Shown: positions 44,706-53,450, numbered from the stretch's first letter. The stretch: DNA of 64,000 nucleotides from Mesorhizobium sp. LNHC252B00 (GCF_000502955.1 NZ_AYWO01000003.1:152958-216957), one strand, 5' to 3'. Notes: generated by a model not told the origin, from the letters alone. Numbers and translations are program-made.

Positions 44706-46475
44706 ATGGTCGACATCACACCTGCAGATGGCATCCCCCCGGCCGAAGTCGCCGAAGTGGAGCTTTACCATCCGCACAGCTGGTGGACGAGATACGTCTT
44801 CTCGCAGGACGCCAAGGTCATAGCCATCCAGTATTCGGCGACGGCAACGGGAATCGGCCTGGTCGCCCTGGTGCTATCCTGGCTGATGCGGCTGCAACTC
44901 GGCTTCCCCGGCACGTTCGACTTCATCACCCCGGAAGCCTACTACCAGTTTATCACCATGCACGGCATGATCATGGTGATCTACCTGCTCACCGCCCTCT
45001 TTCTCGGCGGCTTCGGCAACTATCTGATTCCGCTGATGGTCGGCGCGCGCGACATGGTTTTCCCCTATGTCAACATGCTGAGCTACTGGATCTACCTGCT
45101 CGCCGTGCTGGTCCTGGTGTCGAGCTTCTTTGCACCGGGCGGACCGACGGGCGCCGGCTGGACGCTCTACCCGCCACAAGCCATCATGAGCGGCACGCCG
45201 GGCGGCCAGGACTGGGGCATCATCCTGATGCTCTCCTCGCTGATCCTGTTCATCATCGGCTTCACGATGGGCGGCCTGAACTATGTGGTGACGGTGCTGC
45301 AGGGCCGCACGCGCGGCATGACGATGATGCGCCTGCCGCTGACCGTCTGGGGCATCTTCACAGCAACCGTCATGGCGCTGCTTGCCTTTCCGGCGCTGTT
45401 CGTCGCCTGCGTCATGATGCTGCTCGACCGCGTCCTAGGCACCAGCTTCTTCATGCCGGCGATCTCCGAGATGGGCGAGCAACTGCAGCACAATGGCGGC
45501 AGCCCGATCCTGTTTCAGCACCTGTTCTGGTTCTTCGGCCATCCCGAGGTCTACATCGTGGCGTTGCCGGCCTTCGGTATCGTCTCCGACCTGATCAGCA
45601 CTCATGCACGCAAGAACATTTTCGGCTACCGGATGATGGTTTGGGCCATCGTCGGCATTGGCGCGCTGAGCTTCGTGGTCTGGGCGCATCACATGTATGT
45701 CAGCGGCATGCACCCCTATTTCGGTTTCTTCTTCGCCACCACGACGCTGATCATCGCCATTCCGACCGCCATCAAGGTCTACAACTGGGTGCTGACCTTA
45801 TGGCGCGGCGACATCCATCTCACCATACCTATGCTCTTTGCCCTGGCCTTCATCGTCACCTTCGTCAATGGTGGGTTGACCGGGTTGTTTCTTGGCAATG
45901 TCGTCGTCGATGTTCCGCTGTCCGACACGATGTTCGTCGTCGCCCACTTCCATATGGTCATGGGTGTCGCCCCGATCCTCGTGGTTTTTGGCGCGATCTA
46001 TCATTGGTACCCGAAGGTCACCGGGCGGATGCTCAACGAAATGCTGGGCCGGTTCCATTTCTGGGTCACCTTCCTCGGCGCCTACCTGATTTTCTTCCCC
46101 ATGCACTACCTCGGCCTGATGGGCGTGCCGCGGCGCTATGCTGAACTGACCGACATGACTGTCATGACCGAGTCAGCCCACCACCTGAACTCGTTCATCA
46201 GCATCATGGCGTTCATCGTCGGCTTCGCCCAGATGGTGTTCCTGTTCAATCTCATCTGGAGCATCCGCCATGGCCGCGAGGCCGGCGGCAATCCGTGGCG
46301 GGCCACGACCCTCGAATGGCAGACGCCGCAAACACCGCCCGCCCACGGCAATTTCGGCAAGGACCTGCCGATCGTCTATCGCTGGGCCTATGATTACAGC
46401 GTGCCAGGCGCCAAGGAGGATTTCATTCCGCAGAACATGCCGGGCTCCTTCGGCCCCTCGAGGGAGCCGGCATGA
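44706..46475 (+). CDS. Cytochrome c oxidase subunit I (heme-copper oxidase)
   Basis: Catalytic subunit that reduces oxygen to water and pumps protons. The 589-residue chain has about 12 helices. The heme a His lies in FITMHGMIMV, and GARDMVFPYVNMLSYW holds the D-channel Asp and Asn. FGHPEVYIVALPAFG (about 278) carries the CuB His cross-linked to Tyr and the D-channel Glu, as in A1-type oxidases. VWAHHMYVSGM contains the CuB His pair, ARKNIFGY the K-channel Lys, and VAHFHMVMG the heme His ligands. 21 bases after subunit II and overlapping the next gene by four. Confidence 0.95.
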   Translation: MVDITPADGIPPAEVAEVELYHPHSWWTRYVFSQDAKVIAIQYSATATGIGLVALVLSWLMRLQLGFPGTFDFITPEAYYQFITMHGMIMVIYLLTALFLGGFGNYLIPLMVGARDMVFPYVNMLSYWIYLLAVLVLVSSFFAPGGPTGAGWTLYPPQAIMSGTPGGQDWGIILMLSSLILFIIGFTMGGLNYVVTVLQGRTRGMTMMRLPLTVWGIFTATVMALLAFPALFVACVMMLLDRVLGTSFFMPAISEMGEQLQHNGGSPILFQHLFWFFGHPEVYIVALPAFGIVSDLISTHARKNIFGYRMMVWAIVGIGALSFVVWAHHMYVSGMHPYFGFFFATTTLIIAIPTAIKVYNWVLTLWRGDIHLTIPMLFALAFIVTFVNGGLTGLFLGNVVVDVPLSDTMFVVAHFHMVMGVAPILVVFGAIYHWYPKVTGRMLNEMLGRFHFWVTFLGAYLIFFPMHYLGLMGVPRRYAELTDMTVMTESAHHLNSFISIMAFIVGFAQMVFLFNLIWSIRHGREAGGNPWRATTLEWQTPQTPPAHGNFGKDLPIVYRWAYDYSVPGAKEDFIPQNMPGSFGPSREPA

Positions 46476-47176
46476 GCGTCATCATAGTCTTCCTGTTCGT
46501 CATCGCCGGCTTTGCCGGATGGTGGCTTTCACATCAGGGGCTGATGTCGAAGCCATGGCTCGAGCAAGGTCTGGCCGGCGATTTTGTCGCCCTCGACCGG
46601 TCGGCGCTACCCACCGCCAAAATCGGCCTCGGTGTCTTCCTCGCCGTCGTCGGCTGCCTGTTCGCGCTCTTCACCAGCGCGTATTTCATGCGGATGGCGG
46701 TGTCGGACTGGCAGCCGCTGCCGCTGCCGCGGCTGCTCTGGCTCAACACCGGCGTGCTGGTCCTGAGCAGCATTGCCCTGCAATGCGCCACGGTCGCGGC
46801 GCGCAGGGGCCAGATCGACATGGTCAGGCTCGGCCTCGCCACGGCCGGGCTCACGGCGCTTGCCTTCCTGATCGGACAGCTCATGGCATGGCGGCAGCTG
46901 ACCGCCGACGGCTATTTTCTGACCTCCAATCCGGCCAACAGCTTTTTCTACCTGATCACCGGCATGCATGGCCTGCACATACTGGGCGGGCTGGTGGGCC
47001 TCGGCAGAACAACCGCCGGCGCCTGGAACGCAGCGCGGCCCGAACGGCTTCGCCTCAGTGTCGAGTTGTGCGCCATGTACTGGCATTTCCTGCTCTTCGT
47101 CTGGCTCGCCGTCTTTGCCCTACTGGCCGGCTGGGCCGCGACGTTCATCGACATTTGCCGACAGTTGCTGACCTAA
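46472..47176 (+). CDS. Subunit III-like protein of the heme-copper oxidase (first copy)
   Basis: A 234-residue membrane protein of the cytochrome c oxidase subunit III family. Five to six hydrophobic segments are visible. The family's C-terminal half is recognisable (FFYLITGMHGLHILGGLVGL and CAMYWHFLLFVWLAVFALL), while the N-terminal half is divergent. Its ATG overlaps the subunit I stop (ATGA). A second, better conserved subunit III follows. This duplicated arrangement recalls CoxO and CoxP of the Bradyrhizobium coxMNOP cluster. Confidence 0.8.
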   Translation: MSVIIVFLFVIAGFAGWWLSHQGLMSKPWLEQGLAGDFVALDRSALPTAKIGLGVFLAVVGCLFALFTSAYFMRMAVSDWQPLPLPRLLWLNTGVLVLSSIALQCATVAARRGQIDMVRLGLATAGLTALAFLIGQLMAWRQLTADGYFLTSNPANSFFYLITGMHGLHILGGLVGLGRTTAGAWNAARPERLRLSVELCAMYWHFLLFVWLAVFALLAGWAATFIDICRQLLT

Positions 47177-47188
47177 GGGATCAAACGA

Positions 47189-47905
47189 ATGGCAGAGACA
47201 CTCACGCATACCCAGACGGAGCCACGGCCCTCAGGCTGGCAAGGCATTGCCGCCGACTGGTCCTCGGATCAGCGGGCGTTCAAGAACGTGTCCTGGGGCA
47301 AGGCCATGATGTGGATCTTCCTGCTCAGCGACACCTTCATCTTCGGCTGCTTCCTGCTCTCCTACATGACCGCTCGCATTTCGACACGCGTGCCGTGGCC
47401 TAATCCGAGCGAGGTCTTTGCGCTTCGTATCGGCGGCTCGGATATCCCGCTGATCCTTATTGCGATCATGACCTTCGTGCTGATCTCGAGCAGCGGAACA
47501 ATGGCCATGGCGGTCAATTTCGGCTATCGCCGCGACCGCCGCAAGACAGCGATCCTGATGCTTCTGACCGCGGCACTCGGCGCGACCTTTGTCGGCATGC
47601 AAGCCTTCGAATGGACCAAGCTGATCACCGAAGGGGTACGGCCCTGGGGCAACCCCTGGGGCGCCGCACAATTCGGTTCGACTTTCTTCATGATCACCGG
47701 TTTCCACGGCACCCATGTGACGATCGGGGTGATCTTCCTGATCATCGTGGCGCGCAAGGTATGGCGCGGAGATTTCGACACCGGGCGACGCGGCTTCTTC
47801 ACCAGCCGCACGGGGCGCTACGAGAATGTCGAGATCATGGGGCTGTACTGGCACTTCGTCGATCTGGTCTGGGTATTCATCTTCGCATTCTTTTATCTTT
47901 GGTGA
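47189..47905 (+). CDS. Cytochrome c oxidase subunit III (second copy)
   Basis: A 238-residue polytopic subunit III. Conserved stretches are WGKAMMWIFLLSDTFIFGCF (about 36-55), MQAFEWTKLI with the Glu near the lipid pocket, FFMITGFHGTHVTIGVIFLI, and NVEIMGLYWHFVDLVWVFIF near the end. It is 12 bases after the first copy, with AAGGGA before the ATG. Two subunit III genes in one operon is not the classical mitochondrial-type layout. Confidence 0.9.
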   Translation: MAETLTHTQTEPRPSGWQGIAADWSSDQRAFKNVSWGKAMMWIFLLSDTFIFGCFLLSYMTARISTRVPWPNPSEVFALRIGGSDIPLILIAIMTFVLISSSGTMAMAVNFGYRRDRRKTAILMLLTAALGATFVGMQAFEWTKLITEGVRPWGNPWGAAQFGSTFFMITGFHGTHVTIGVIFLIIVARKVWRGDFDTGRRGFFTSRTGRYENVEIMGLYWHFVDLVWVFIFAFFYLW

Positions 47906-47931
47906 GAGGCAGGCTTTGGTGAGAGGAAAAA

Positions 47932-48327
47932 ATGGCTGAAGCAACCGCAAACGGCCTCGGGCAACACGCACTTCACGCTGCGCATGAAGCGCCGGCCGCC
48001 GTCGCCCATGCCGACGCGCATCAGGAACATCCGATCAAACTCTATCTGGTGGTCTGGGCATGGCTGTTCATCCTCAGCACGTGCTCGTACCTGGTCGATT
48101 ATTTCGGCCTTCACGGCTATCTCAGATGGTCGCTGATCCTGATCTTTATGATCCTCAAGGCAGGGCTGATAGTCGCCGTATTCATGCACATGGCTTGGGA
48201 ACGGCTGGCGCTGGCCTATGCGATCATCCTGCCGCCGATACTGGTGCTGGTGTTCGTGACAATGATGGTCCTCGAAGCGGACTATACGCTTTTCACCCGG
48301 CTGACGTTTTTCGGGTCCGGGCCCTGA
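47932..48327 (+). CDS. Prokaryotic cytochrome c oxidase subunit IV family protein
   Basis: A 131-residue small subunit with three hydrophobic helices (LYLVVWAWLFILSTCSYLV, SLILIFMILKAGLIVAVFMH, LALAYAIILPPILVLVFVTM) after a His/Ala-rich soluble N-terminus. The second helix, with Lys and the MHMAW end, is typical of the CyoD/COX4_pro group. GAGAGGAAAAA precedes the ATG. Last gene of the oxidase operon. Confidence 0.85.
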   Translation: MAEATANGLGQHALHAAHEAPAAVAHADAHQEHPIKLYLVVWAWLFILSTCSYLVDYFGLHGYLRWSLILIFMILKAGLIVAVFMHMAWERLALAYAIILPPILVLVFVTMMVLEADYTLFTRLTFFGSGP

Positions 48328-48429
48328 GGCCCAATCCGGAGTGCCATGGCATTCTGGTCAGGCCCCACGCATCCGGCGTGTGTCCAGTTCGGTGGCCGGC
48401 GCCTTGAAACAATCGGCAACTGGCCCATT

Positions 48430-48510
48430 TTGTTAGAGCATGATCCCGAAAAGTGGATCCGGTTTTTGCTCCACCGATCTTCGTTTCGAAAAAGATCTTG
48501 CTCGAACAAC
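48430..48510. repeat. Rhizobial palindromic element, copy 3
   Basis: GAGCATGATC (48436-48445) pairs imperfectly with GATCTTGCTC (48494-48503) around CCGAAAAGTGGATCCGG. The same family as the copy at 8.63 kb. It lies between the oxidase operon and the YbaK-type gene. Confidence 0.75.
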
Positions 48511-48625
48511 AAGAGAGCCGATCCCGACTTTCGGAACAGAACAGGCTCTGACATCGGAAACGACATAAGTGGGATGATTGCCGTCGTTTCCCGATGCGTC
48601 GCAAACTCCGGCAAGGGAGGCCAAG

Positions 48626-49099
48626 ATGACGATCGCGAACAGACTGAAGGACTTCATCGACGGCAAGGGAATTCCCTACGACACCGTCGCTCATCATCGC
48701 ACTTCGACAAGCAGGCAGGCGGCAATAGCCGCGCATGTGCCCGGCAGCATCATGGCGAAATCCGTGGTCGTTCACCACGAGCTTGGCTATGCAGTGGCCG
48801 TGGTTCCGAGCACCCACAGGATCGAGCTCGGCACATTGCAAGACGTCATGGACAAGCGTCTCGGACTCGCCTCCGAGGACGAGATGGCTTCGCTCTTCGG
48901 CGATTGCGACACCGGCGCGATCCCGCCGATCGGCGCGGCCTACAATGTGCCAGTGATCGTCGATGAAAGCCTTGGCGACGCCACCGACGTCTACTTCGAA
49001 GGCGGCGACCATAAAACGCTAGTGCATGTCAGCGGCAAGGATTTCCGCAACCTGACGATGGGTGCCTACCAGGCCCGCTTCAGCCACGCCGCTTACTGA
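48626..49099 (+). CDS. YbaK/EbsC-domain aminoacyl-tRNA deacylase
   Basis: A 157-residue single-domain protein of the YbaK/ProX family, which hydrolyses mischarged aminoacyl-tRNAs in trans. The conserved Lys is in SIMAKSVVVHHELGYAVAVV (about 46), and the C-terminal part has FGDCDTGAIPPIG, the hallmark GxxPP(I/L)G motif. ATG 48626 has GGGAGG five bases upstream. Which mischarged tRNA it edits cannot be told. No functional link to the oxidase genes around it is evident. Confidence 0.87.
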   Translation: MTIANRLKDFIDGKGIPYDTVAHHRTSTSRQAAIAAHVPGSIMAKSVVVHHELGYAVAVVPSTHRIELGTLQDVMDKRLGLASEDEMASLFGDCDTGAIPPIGAAYNVPVIVDESLGDATDVYFEGGDHKTLVHVSGKDFRNLTMGAYQARFSHAAY

Positions 49100-49155
49100 C
49101 GGCTTCGATCATCCCGCACCGCACTCTCGCCGGCGCGGGATGGGGCAGAACGTTC

Positions 49156-49968
49156 TCAACTCGCCGATCTGGAGGGCGGCTCCACGACCTTGCGGTAGAC
49201 ATGCCAGGTGGCGTGACCGAGAATCGGCAACACGACGGCCAGCCCGGCGAACACCGGCAGCGAGCCGATGATCAGGGCGACGGCGACAATCAGCCCCCAG
49301 ACAGCCATGGTGATTGGGTTCGCCAGCACCGCGCGCACCGAGGTGTGGATGGCCTCGTAAGCGCCGACGTCGCGGTCCAGCAACAATGGGAAGGCGATGA
49401 CCGTTGTGCACAACACGACCGCAGCGAAGACGAAGCCGATGGCGTGACCCAGGATGATCAGCGTCCAGCCACGTCCGGTGGCGAATATTTCGTTGATGAA
49501 GCCGGATATCGATGCCGGCGGTGCCGGGCCGAAGAGATACTGGTAAAATAGCTGGGCGGTCAAAAGCCATGTGATGAAGATTGCCAGCAGCATGATCCCG
49601 ACCGCCGCGATGGCCGGGAGTGCCGGAGAATTCCTGACCTCGAAAGCGTGCCTCCAGGAGGTGTCGAGTCTGGCTTCCCGTCTGCGGCTGATTTCATAGA
49701 GACCTATCGCCGCAAAAGGGCCAATCAGCGCAAAACCGGAGACGAGCGGAAACAACAACGGCAACGCATTGGCGCCCGACGTCCAGACGGCGAGCACGAC
49801 TCCCACCAGCGGATAGATCAGGCAGAGAAAGACGATGTGCGACGGCTTGACCATGAAATCGTCGACGCCACGCTTGAGCGCGTCGAAAAGGTCGGCAACA
49901 CCGATTTTTCGAATTTTGGTATGCTCCAGCGTCTCGCTGGCGCCTGCTATCACATGAAAACTTGCCAT
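49156..49968 (-). CDS. DUF2189 integral membrane protein
   Basis: A 270-residue membrane protein with six or seven hydrophobic segments (FLCLIYPLVGVVLAVW, FPLVSGFALIGPFAAIGLYE, AVGIMLLAIFITWLLTAQLF, WTLIILGHAIGFVFAAVVLC, LIVAVALIIGSLPVFAGLAV). The N-terminal RKIGVADLFDALKRGVDDF and the ISRRRE loop are typical of DUF2189. ATG 49968 has GGAGG upstream; the long frame beyond it is not conserved. The family is often found near cytochrome oxidase genes in alphaproteobacteria, as here. Function unknown. Confidence 0.82.
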   Translation of the reverse strand: MASFHVIAGASETLEHTKIRKIGVADLFDALKRGVDDFMVKPSHIVFLCLIYPLVGVVLAVWTSGANALPLLFPLVSGFALIGPFAAIGLYEISRRREARLDTSWRHAFEVRNSPALPAIAAVGIMLLAIFITWLLTAQLFYQYLFGPAPPASISGFINEIFATGRGWTLIILGHAIGFVFAAVVLCTTVIAFPLLLDRDVGAYEAIHTSVRAVLANPITMAVWGLIVAVALIIGSLPVFAGLAVVLPILGHATWHVYRKVVEPPSRSAS

Positions 49969-50206
49969 GACCGTTCCTCCAGAGCGGGTCCGGTGAGGTC
50001 GCGGTTTCAGGGTGCTGCCGTTCTGCATGAATGGCCTCGCAAAACCGCGACCTGCACCGCAACCAACATACTCTTTTGCCAGGGACTTGTCGCCCTTTGT
50101 CGGAAGAGCTCCGCCGGCTGGCTCTGGTGGTTCTTTTCCGATATTCTCATACAGCGCCGCGCGTCCTTTTTGGGCGCGCAAAGGACGCTGTACCGCGTTG
50201 GCTGGC

Positions 50207-50251
50207 GCATGATCCTTGCCGAAAATCGATTCCGATTTTCAAGGGTCATGC
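50207..50251. repeat. Rhizobial palindromic element, copy 4
   Basis: GCATGATCCTTG...GAAAATCG (50207-50228) faces CGATTTTC...GGGTCATGC (50233-50251), nearly perfect arms of about 20 bases. Same GCATGATC family as the other copies. It sits directly before the micro-ORF at 50273. Confidence 0.75.
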
Positions 50252-50272
50252 GGCGAGTCAAAGGTGAATGCC

Positions 50273-50353
50273 ATGGACGGAAGGACGGTTCTCATACTCG
50301 GCCTTGGCATAGTCGCCCTGCTGATCCTGGGATTCTGTGCAATACCATCGTGA
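50273..50353 (+). CDS. 26-residue putative membrane peptide
   Basis: ATG GAC GGA AGG at 50273 reads MDGRTVLILGLGIVALLILG FCAIPS and stops at TGA 50351-50353 (written with a break). It is essentially one hydrophobic helix with a charged N-terminus. AAAGGTG lies about seven bases upstream. It stands alone between the DUF2189 and heme O synthase genes. Small hydrophobic peptides near oxidase genes can be oxidase subunits, but nothing here proves that. Confidence 0.35.
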   Translation: MDGRTVLILGLGIVALLILGFCAIPS

Positions 50354-50422
50354 TCGCCGAGCCGGTCCTGGCAATTACCGACCCTCGGCTCGTCAAGGAT
50401 TCCAAGAACAGCGGTCAGGCCG

Positions 50423-51352
50423 TCAACCTGGCATGAACGCCCGCATTGCGATGGTGTCGGCAAGCAGCATGGCAAAGATCGCAAAAAGATAGAAAATCGA
50501 GAAGGCGAACAGCGCCTTTGCAGTCTTCATCTCCGCGTCTGGAGCGGCCAGGACCTTCCAGGCGTGCCAGATGAAACCCGCGCCCAATGCAGCCGAAACA
50601 AGTCCATAAAACACGCTCGCGAATCCAACCGCCCAGGGCAGCACGCCGATTGGCGCCAAGAGCAGCGAATAGGCGAGTATCTGTTTTCTGGTCGACGCCT
50701 GGCCGGCCACGTTTGGCATCATCGGGATGCCGGCAGCTGCGTAGTCGCCGACCTTGAACAGCGCGAGCGCCCAAAAATGCGGCGGCGTCCACAGAAAGAT
50801 GATCAGGAACAGGATGACGCTTTCGATGCCGATCGCGCCAGTGGCGGCCGCCCAGCCAATGACAGGAGGAAGGGCACCCGCCGCGCCGCCGATGACGATG
50901 TTCTGCGGCGTCGAGCGCTTCAGCCACATCGTATAGATGACGACGTAGAAAAAGATGGTGAAGGCCAGCAGCGATGCGGCAAGCCAGCCAACCAGAACGC
51001 CGAGCGTCATGACCGAAAGCGCGGAAAGCACCAGGCCGAAGCCGAGCGCTTCACCCGGCGTGACGCGGCCCGACGGAACCGGCCGTTTTGATGTGCGCGA
51101 CATCAGCGCGTCGATATCGGCGTCGTACCACATGTTGAGGGCCCCGGCCGCTCCTGCTCCGATCGCAATCGCACCGATTGCAATCACGGCGATGACCGGA
51201 TTCATCGCGCCAGGCGCCGCCATCAGGCCAACGAAAGCAGTGAATACTGCAAGCGCCATGACCCGCGGCTTCATAAGCGTGAAGAAATCACCCGCCGTCG
51301 CTTCCGAAAGGCGGATGCCGGTATCCTTGAGGCGGCTTTCCCTAGTCGACAT
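50423..51352 (-). CDS. ctaB: Heme O synthase (protoheme IX farnesyltransferase)
   Basis: Polytopic membrane prenyltransferase that attaches a farnesyl group to heme B, the first step to heme A for the oxidase. The 309-residue chain has [19 protein letters not shown], then [27 protein letters not shown] (written with a break), containing the DxxxDxxMxRTxxRP prenyltransferase signature (about 78-104), and [16 protein letters not shown] 51352 ([12 protein letters not shown]) is chosen. It probably serves the divergent-strand oxidase operon nearby. Confidence 0.95.
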   Translation of the reverse strand: MSTRESRLKDTGIRLSEATAGDFFTLMKPRVMALAVFTAFVGLMAAPGAMNPVIAVIAIGAIAIGAGAAGALNMWYDADIDALMSRTSKRPVPSGRVTPGEALGFGLVLSALSVMTLGVLVGWLAASLLAFTIFFYVVIYTMWLKRSTPQNIVIGGAAGALPPVIGWAAATGAIGIESVILFLIIFLWTPPHFWALALFKVGDYAAAGIPMMPNVAGQASTRKQILAYSLLLAPIGVLPWAVGFASVFYGLVSAALGAGFIWHAWKVLAAPDAEMKTAKALFAFSIFYLFAIFAMLLADTIAMRAFMPG

Positions 51353-51540
51353 CGCAGACCGAAGGAAGCAGGCAACCCAATGCAAGTCGCTCAAAAGTGG
51401 ACGCGACGTGCATTAGGCCACGATCCCGAACTGAAGGCGCGCGCGTGCAAAAACTGGAACACGGTTTTTGCTCACGTTGCCCTCCGGTCCGGATAGACCA
51501 CGACAGGACAAGCGGTTAGCCATATTGCGGAGGAGCCACG

Positions 51541-51921
51541 TCACTTGGAGAACGTTTTCAGATAGGCAATGACGTTGGCCACGTCTGCATCGTTCTTGAG
51601 GCCGGGAAACGCCATCTTGGTTCCTTTGACCATGGCTTTGGGATCGTGAAGATAGGTGGTCAGTGTTGGCTCGTCCCATTTAACGCCTGATTTGCCGGCC
51701 GCAATCATGGCATCAGAATATTTGAAATCCGGATGCGTACCGGCGGTCCGGCCGATGACGCCGTGCAGCGATGGTCCGATCTTGTTCTTATCCTCGTCTG
51801 CGATGTGGCAGACCTTGCATTTGGTGAAGACCTTCTCGCCAGCCGCAGCGTCCTGAGCCTGCGACGGATTGGCGGCGAAGGTTGCAACGGACACGACGGC
51901 GAAAAATGCGACCAAGCGCAT
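51541..51921 (-). CDS. Class I soluble cytochrome c
   Basis: A 126-residue periplasmic electron carrier. It has a signal peptide (FFAVVSVATFAANPSQA) with cleavage before QDAAAG. The heme attachment motif is CKVCH (about residues 35-39), followed by NKIGPSLHGVIGR, and the axial Met lies in KGTKMAFPGLKN. This is the mitochondrial/rhizobial cytochrome c-552 type. It lies 188 bases upstream of ctaB on the same strand. It is a plausible donor to the CuA site of the adjacent oxidase; that link is inferred. Confidence 0.92.
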   Translation of the reverse strand: MRLVAFFAVVSVATFAANPSQAQDAAAGEKVFTKCKVCHIADEDKNKIGPSLHGVIGRTAGTHPDFKYSDAMIAAGKSGVKWDEPTLTTYLHDPKAMVKGTKMAFPGLKNDADVANVIAYLKTFSK

Positions 51922-52235
51922 GACTTTTTCCTCCCTATCGTCAAATGTGCCTGAGACGATCCGCGCATGCCGGTACCAACAGAAATGCGCCTTTCACGGC
52001 AGAACAGATTGTCCGCTTCTCCCATATGGATTGCGACACCTATATAACACGGAATCTGGCCGGCAGGTAGAAGAGGCTTACCGTCCAAAGGTTTAGGCGG
52101 TCTGCAGCATGGCGAGCGAAACCGCGCGTTCCTCGATTTCGGTTTCGGAGTGCGCTCGTCGATGATGTCGCGACGCCGGGCCTCCGCGCTTTCGCCAGAG
52201 CAGGCATATGCCCTGTCTTGGCTTCTGCGATCTCG
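51922..52235. other. 314-base gap with coding-like fragments
   Basis: Contains the cytochrome c promoter. On the minus strand, two frames give fragments that look like one small protein split by a single-base shift near 52160 (SGESAEARRRDIIDER, then AHSETEIEERAVSLAML). Neither has a start codon or ribosome-binding site, so I do not call a gene. Confidence 0.35.
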
Positions 52236-52397
52236 TCAGGATTTCTTCTCGCCGTTTGGATTGGGCACCGGTGCCTCTCGCACGTCTCGCGGTGGCGGTT
52301 CGACATGTTCAAGTTCTGACGGTGCTCTTTTGTCGCGATGGACAGGTAGCTCCTTCGGTTCGGGGCTCGGTGGCGGTTCCTTGATCGTGTTGGACAT
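52236..52397 (-). CDS. Proline-rich 53-residue protein
   Basis: ATG at 52397 reads MSNTIKEPPPSPEPKELPVH and continues proline- and charge-rich to NPNGEKKS, stopping at 52236. Composition (Pro, Glu, Lys, Arg) suggests an unstructured cytoplasmic protein. Codon usage fits the genome, but no ribosome-binding site is clear. Function unknown. Confidence 0.4.
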   Translation of the reverse strand: MSNTIKEPPPSPEPKELPVHRDKRAPSELEHVEPPPRDVREAPVPNPNGEKKS

Positions 52398-52492
52398 GAT
52401 CCAGTTAACCGGATCGCCGGTCTCTTGTTCCCGTCAGGAGCTTAAAAACTAGAAGCCGGAGGAACCGGGGGCGTTGAAGAGCGTTCTGTCGC

Positions 52493-52771
52493 ATGCTCAA
52501 GAAAATCGCCCTCGCCGCGGTGTTGGTCCAGGTTGCCGCCTTTTCGGCTCTCATAACCCAAACGATCCTTTTTGCGTCCGCGGCCACCCAAGCTGCCAGT
52601 ACGCAGCCCAGCGATCCTGTTGCTGTCACCGGGGAAGGATGCGCCAAGGCGACGCCCCAAGATTCCCGATCTGAAATATTTCCAATCCCAAACACGCCCG
52701 ATCATTGCCTTAAGCGAATTGAGCCGAGGAAGCTTATCACGACGACCTTGATTATCGCCGGGCGACAATAG
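52493..52771 (+). CDS. Small exported protein, unknown function
   Basis: A 92-residue frame with a signal-peptide-like N-terminus (MLKKIALAAVLVQVAAFSAL, then ITQTILFASAATQA). The short mature part has two cysteines (EGCAKAT, PDHCLKR). The ribosome-binding site is weak (GAAGAG, 11 bases upstream). Family unknown. Confidence 0.45.
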   Translation: MLKKIALAAVLVQVAAFSALITQTILFASAATQAASTQPSDPVAVTGEGCAKATPQDSRSEIFPIPNTPDHCLKRIEPRKLITTTLIIAGRQ

Positions 52772-52956
52772 CCCCAGACTTGGATCGATCTTCCAAGGCT
52801 CAGGCAGCCCACCACCAGCCCTTCACCCGTCCGCGCTGGCCATCTCCCCTCATCGCCAATCCACCCAATTTAAGTCAGGGCGCTATGCTTGAAAGCGCAA
52901 CGATCTCTGCTACTTGCGGCGCGGGGCTTGTGCATTTGAGTTCGACAAAATTGGCA

Positions 52957-53154
52957 ATGACTTCAGTGAATATGGAATGCCCGCGCTGTCACAGCAGCGG
53001 CAGGATATTCGACTGTTCCAAATGGTATGCGTCAAACGGCCATTGCTGCCCGCAAGGCACCCATCGGATCGGTTGCCCCGGAAAGACGATCGCATGCTCG
53101 GGATGTGCCGGCCTGGGGACGCTGGCAGAATCTGTGCTGAGTGCCGTCGCGTAG
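52957..53154 (+). CDS. Small cysteine-rich protein with CxxC pairs
   Basis: A 65-residue frame (ATG 52957, or ATG 52972 for MECPRCHSSG). Cysteines come as CPRCHSSG, then DCSKWY, HCCPQG and GCPGKT, and finally ACSGCAGLG. The first and last pairs follow the CxxCxG layout of the DnaJ-type zinc-binding repeat. It could be a small zinc protein. There is no obvious ribosome-binding site and no recognised family. Confidence 0.4.
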   Translation: MTSVNMECPRCHSSGRIFDCSKWYASNGHCCPQGTHRIGCPGKTIACSGCAGLGTLAESVLSAVA

Positions 53155-53204
53155 CCCTCGATCGGATCGCATGACGAGCGCGGCTCCGACGCGTCCGGAC
53201 TATC

Positions 53205-53450
53205 TTACTCCGGTGGTGGTTCTTCAGGTGGTGGCGTCAAAACTGTGATGTCCATTCTGGCGATCTTGGATGCTGCGCGACCTTGCGCACCAGAATCCAC
53301 GTCGCCGCTTGCGGCAACCATGATTTTGGCGAGATGTCCGACGGCGTCTGCGCTGCGGCCTGGCGAAAATTCTTCGCTCGTTTCCGGCTTTCCCACCGCC
53401 GTCTGTTTTTCGGGTACTTGCCGAGGTTGATTTGCAATTGCGGCAATCAT
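53205..53450 (-). CDS. Small protein, unknown function
   Basis: An 81-residue protein with an excellent ribosome-binding site: AGGAGG six bases before ATG 53450. Sequence begins MIAAIANQPRQVPEKQTAVG and has a helical middle (RSADAVGHLAKIMVAASGDV). It ends in a proline/glutamate run (LTPPPEEPPPE). No signal peptide. I do not recognise it. Confidence 0.6.
   Translation of the reverse strand: MIAAIANQPRQVPEKQTAVGKPETSEEFSPGRSADAVGHLAKIMVAASGDVDSGAQGRAASKIARMDITVLTPPPEEPPPE

Larger units (their letters stand above)
49969..50422. other. Gap holding palindromes and one micro-ORF
   Basis: 454 bases. Contents: the inverted repeat GCGTCCTTT/AAAGGACGC (50161-50188), the GCATGATCC-type palindrome at 50207-50251, and a 26-codon plus-strand ORF at 50273-50353. 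The rest shows nothing recognisable. Confidence 0.5.

Noticed and set aside
44465-46144. 559-codon frame overlapping the subunit I gene
   Set aside because: Same strand but wrong phase of an unmistakable heme-copper oxidase subunit; Arg/His-rich shadow.
52040-52235. Possible small gene split by a one-base shift near 52160
   Set aside because: The two fragments look coding, but no start or ribosome-binding site is present and the joined product is not recognised.
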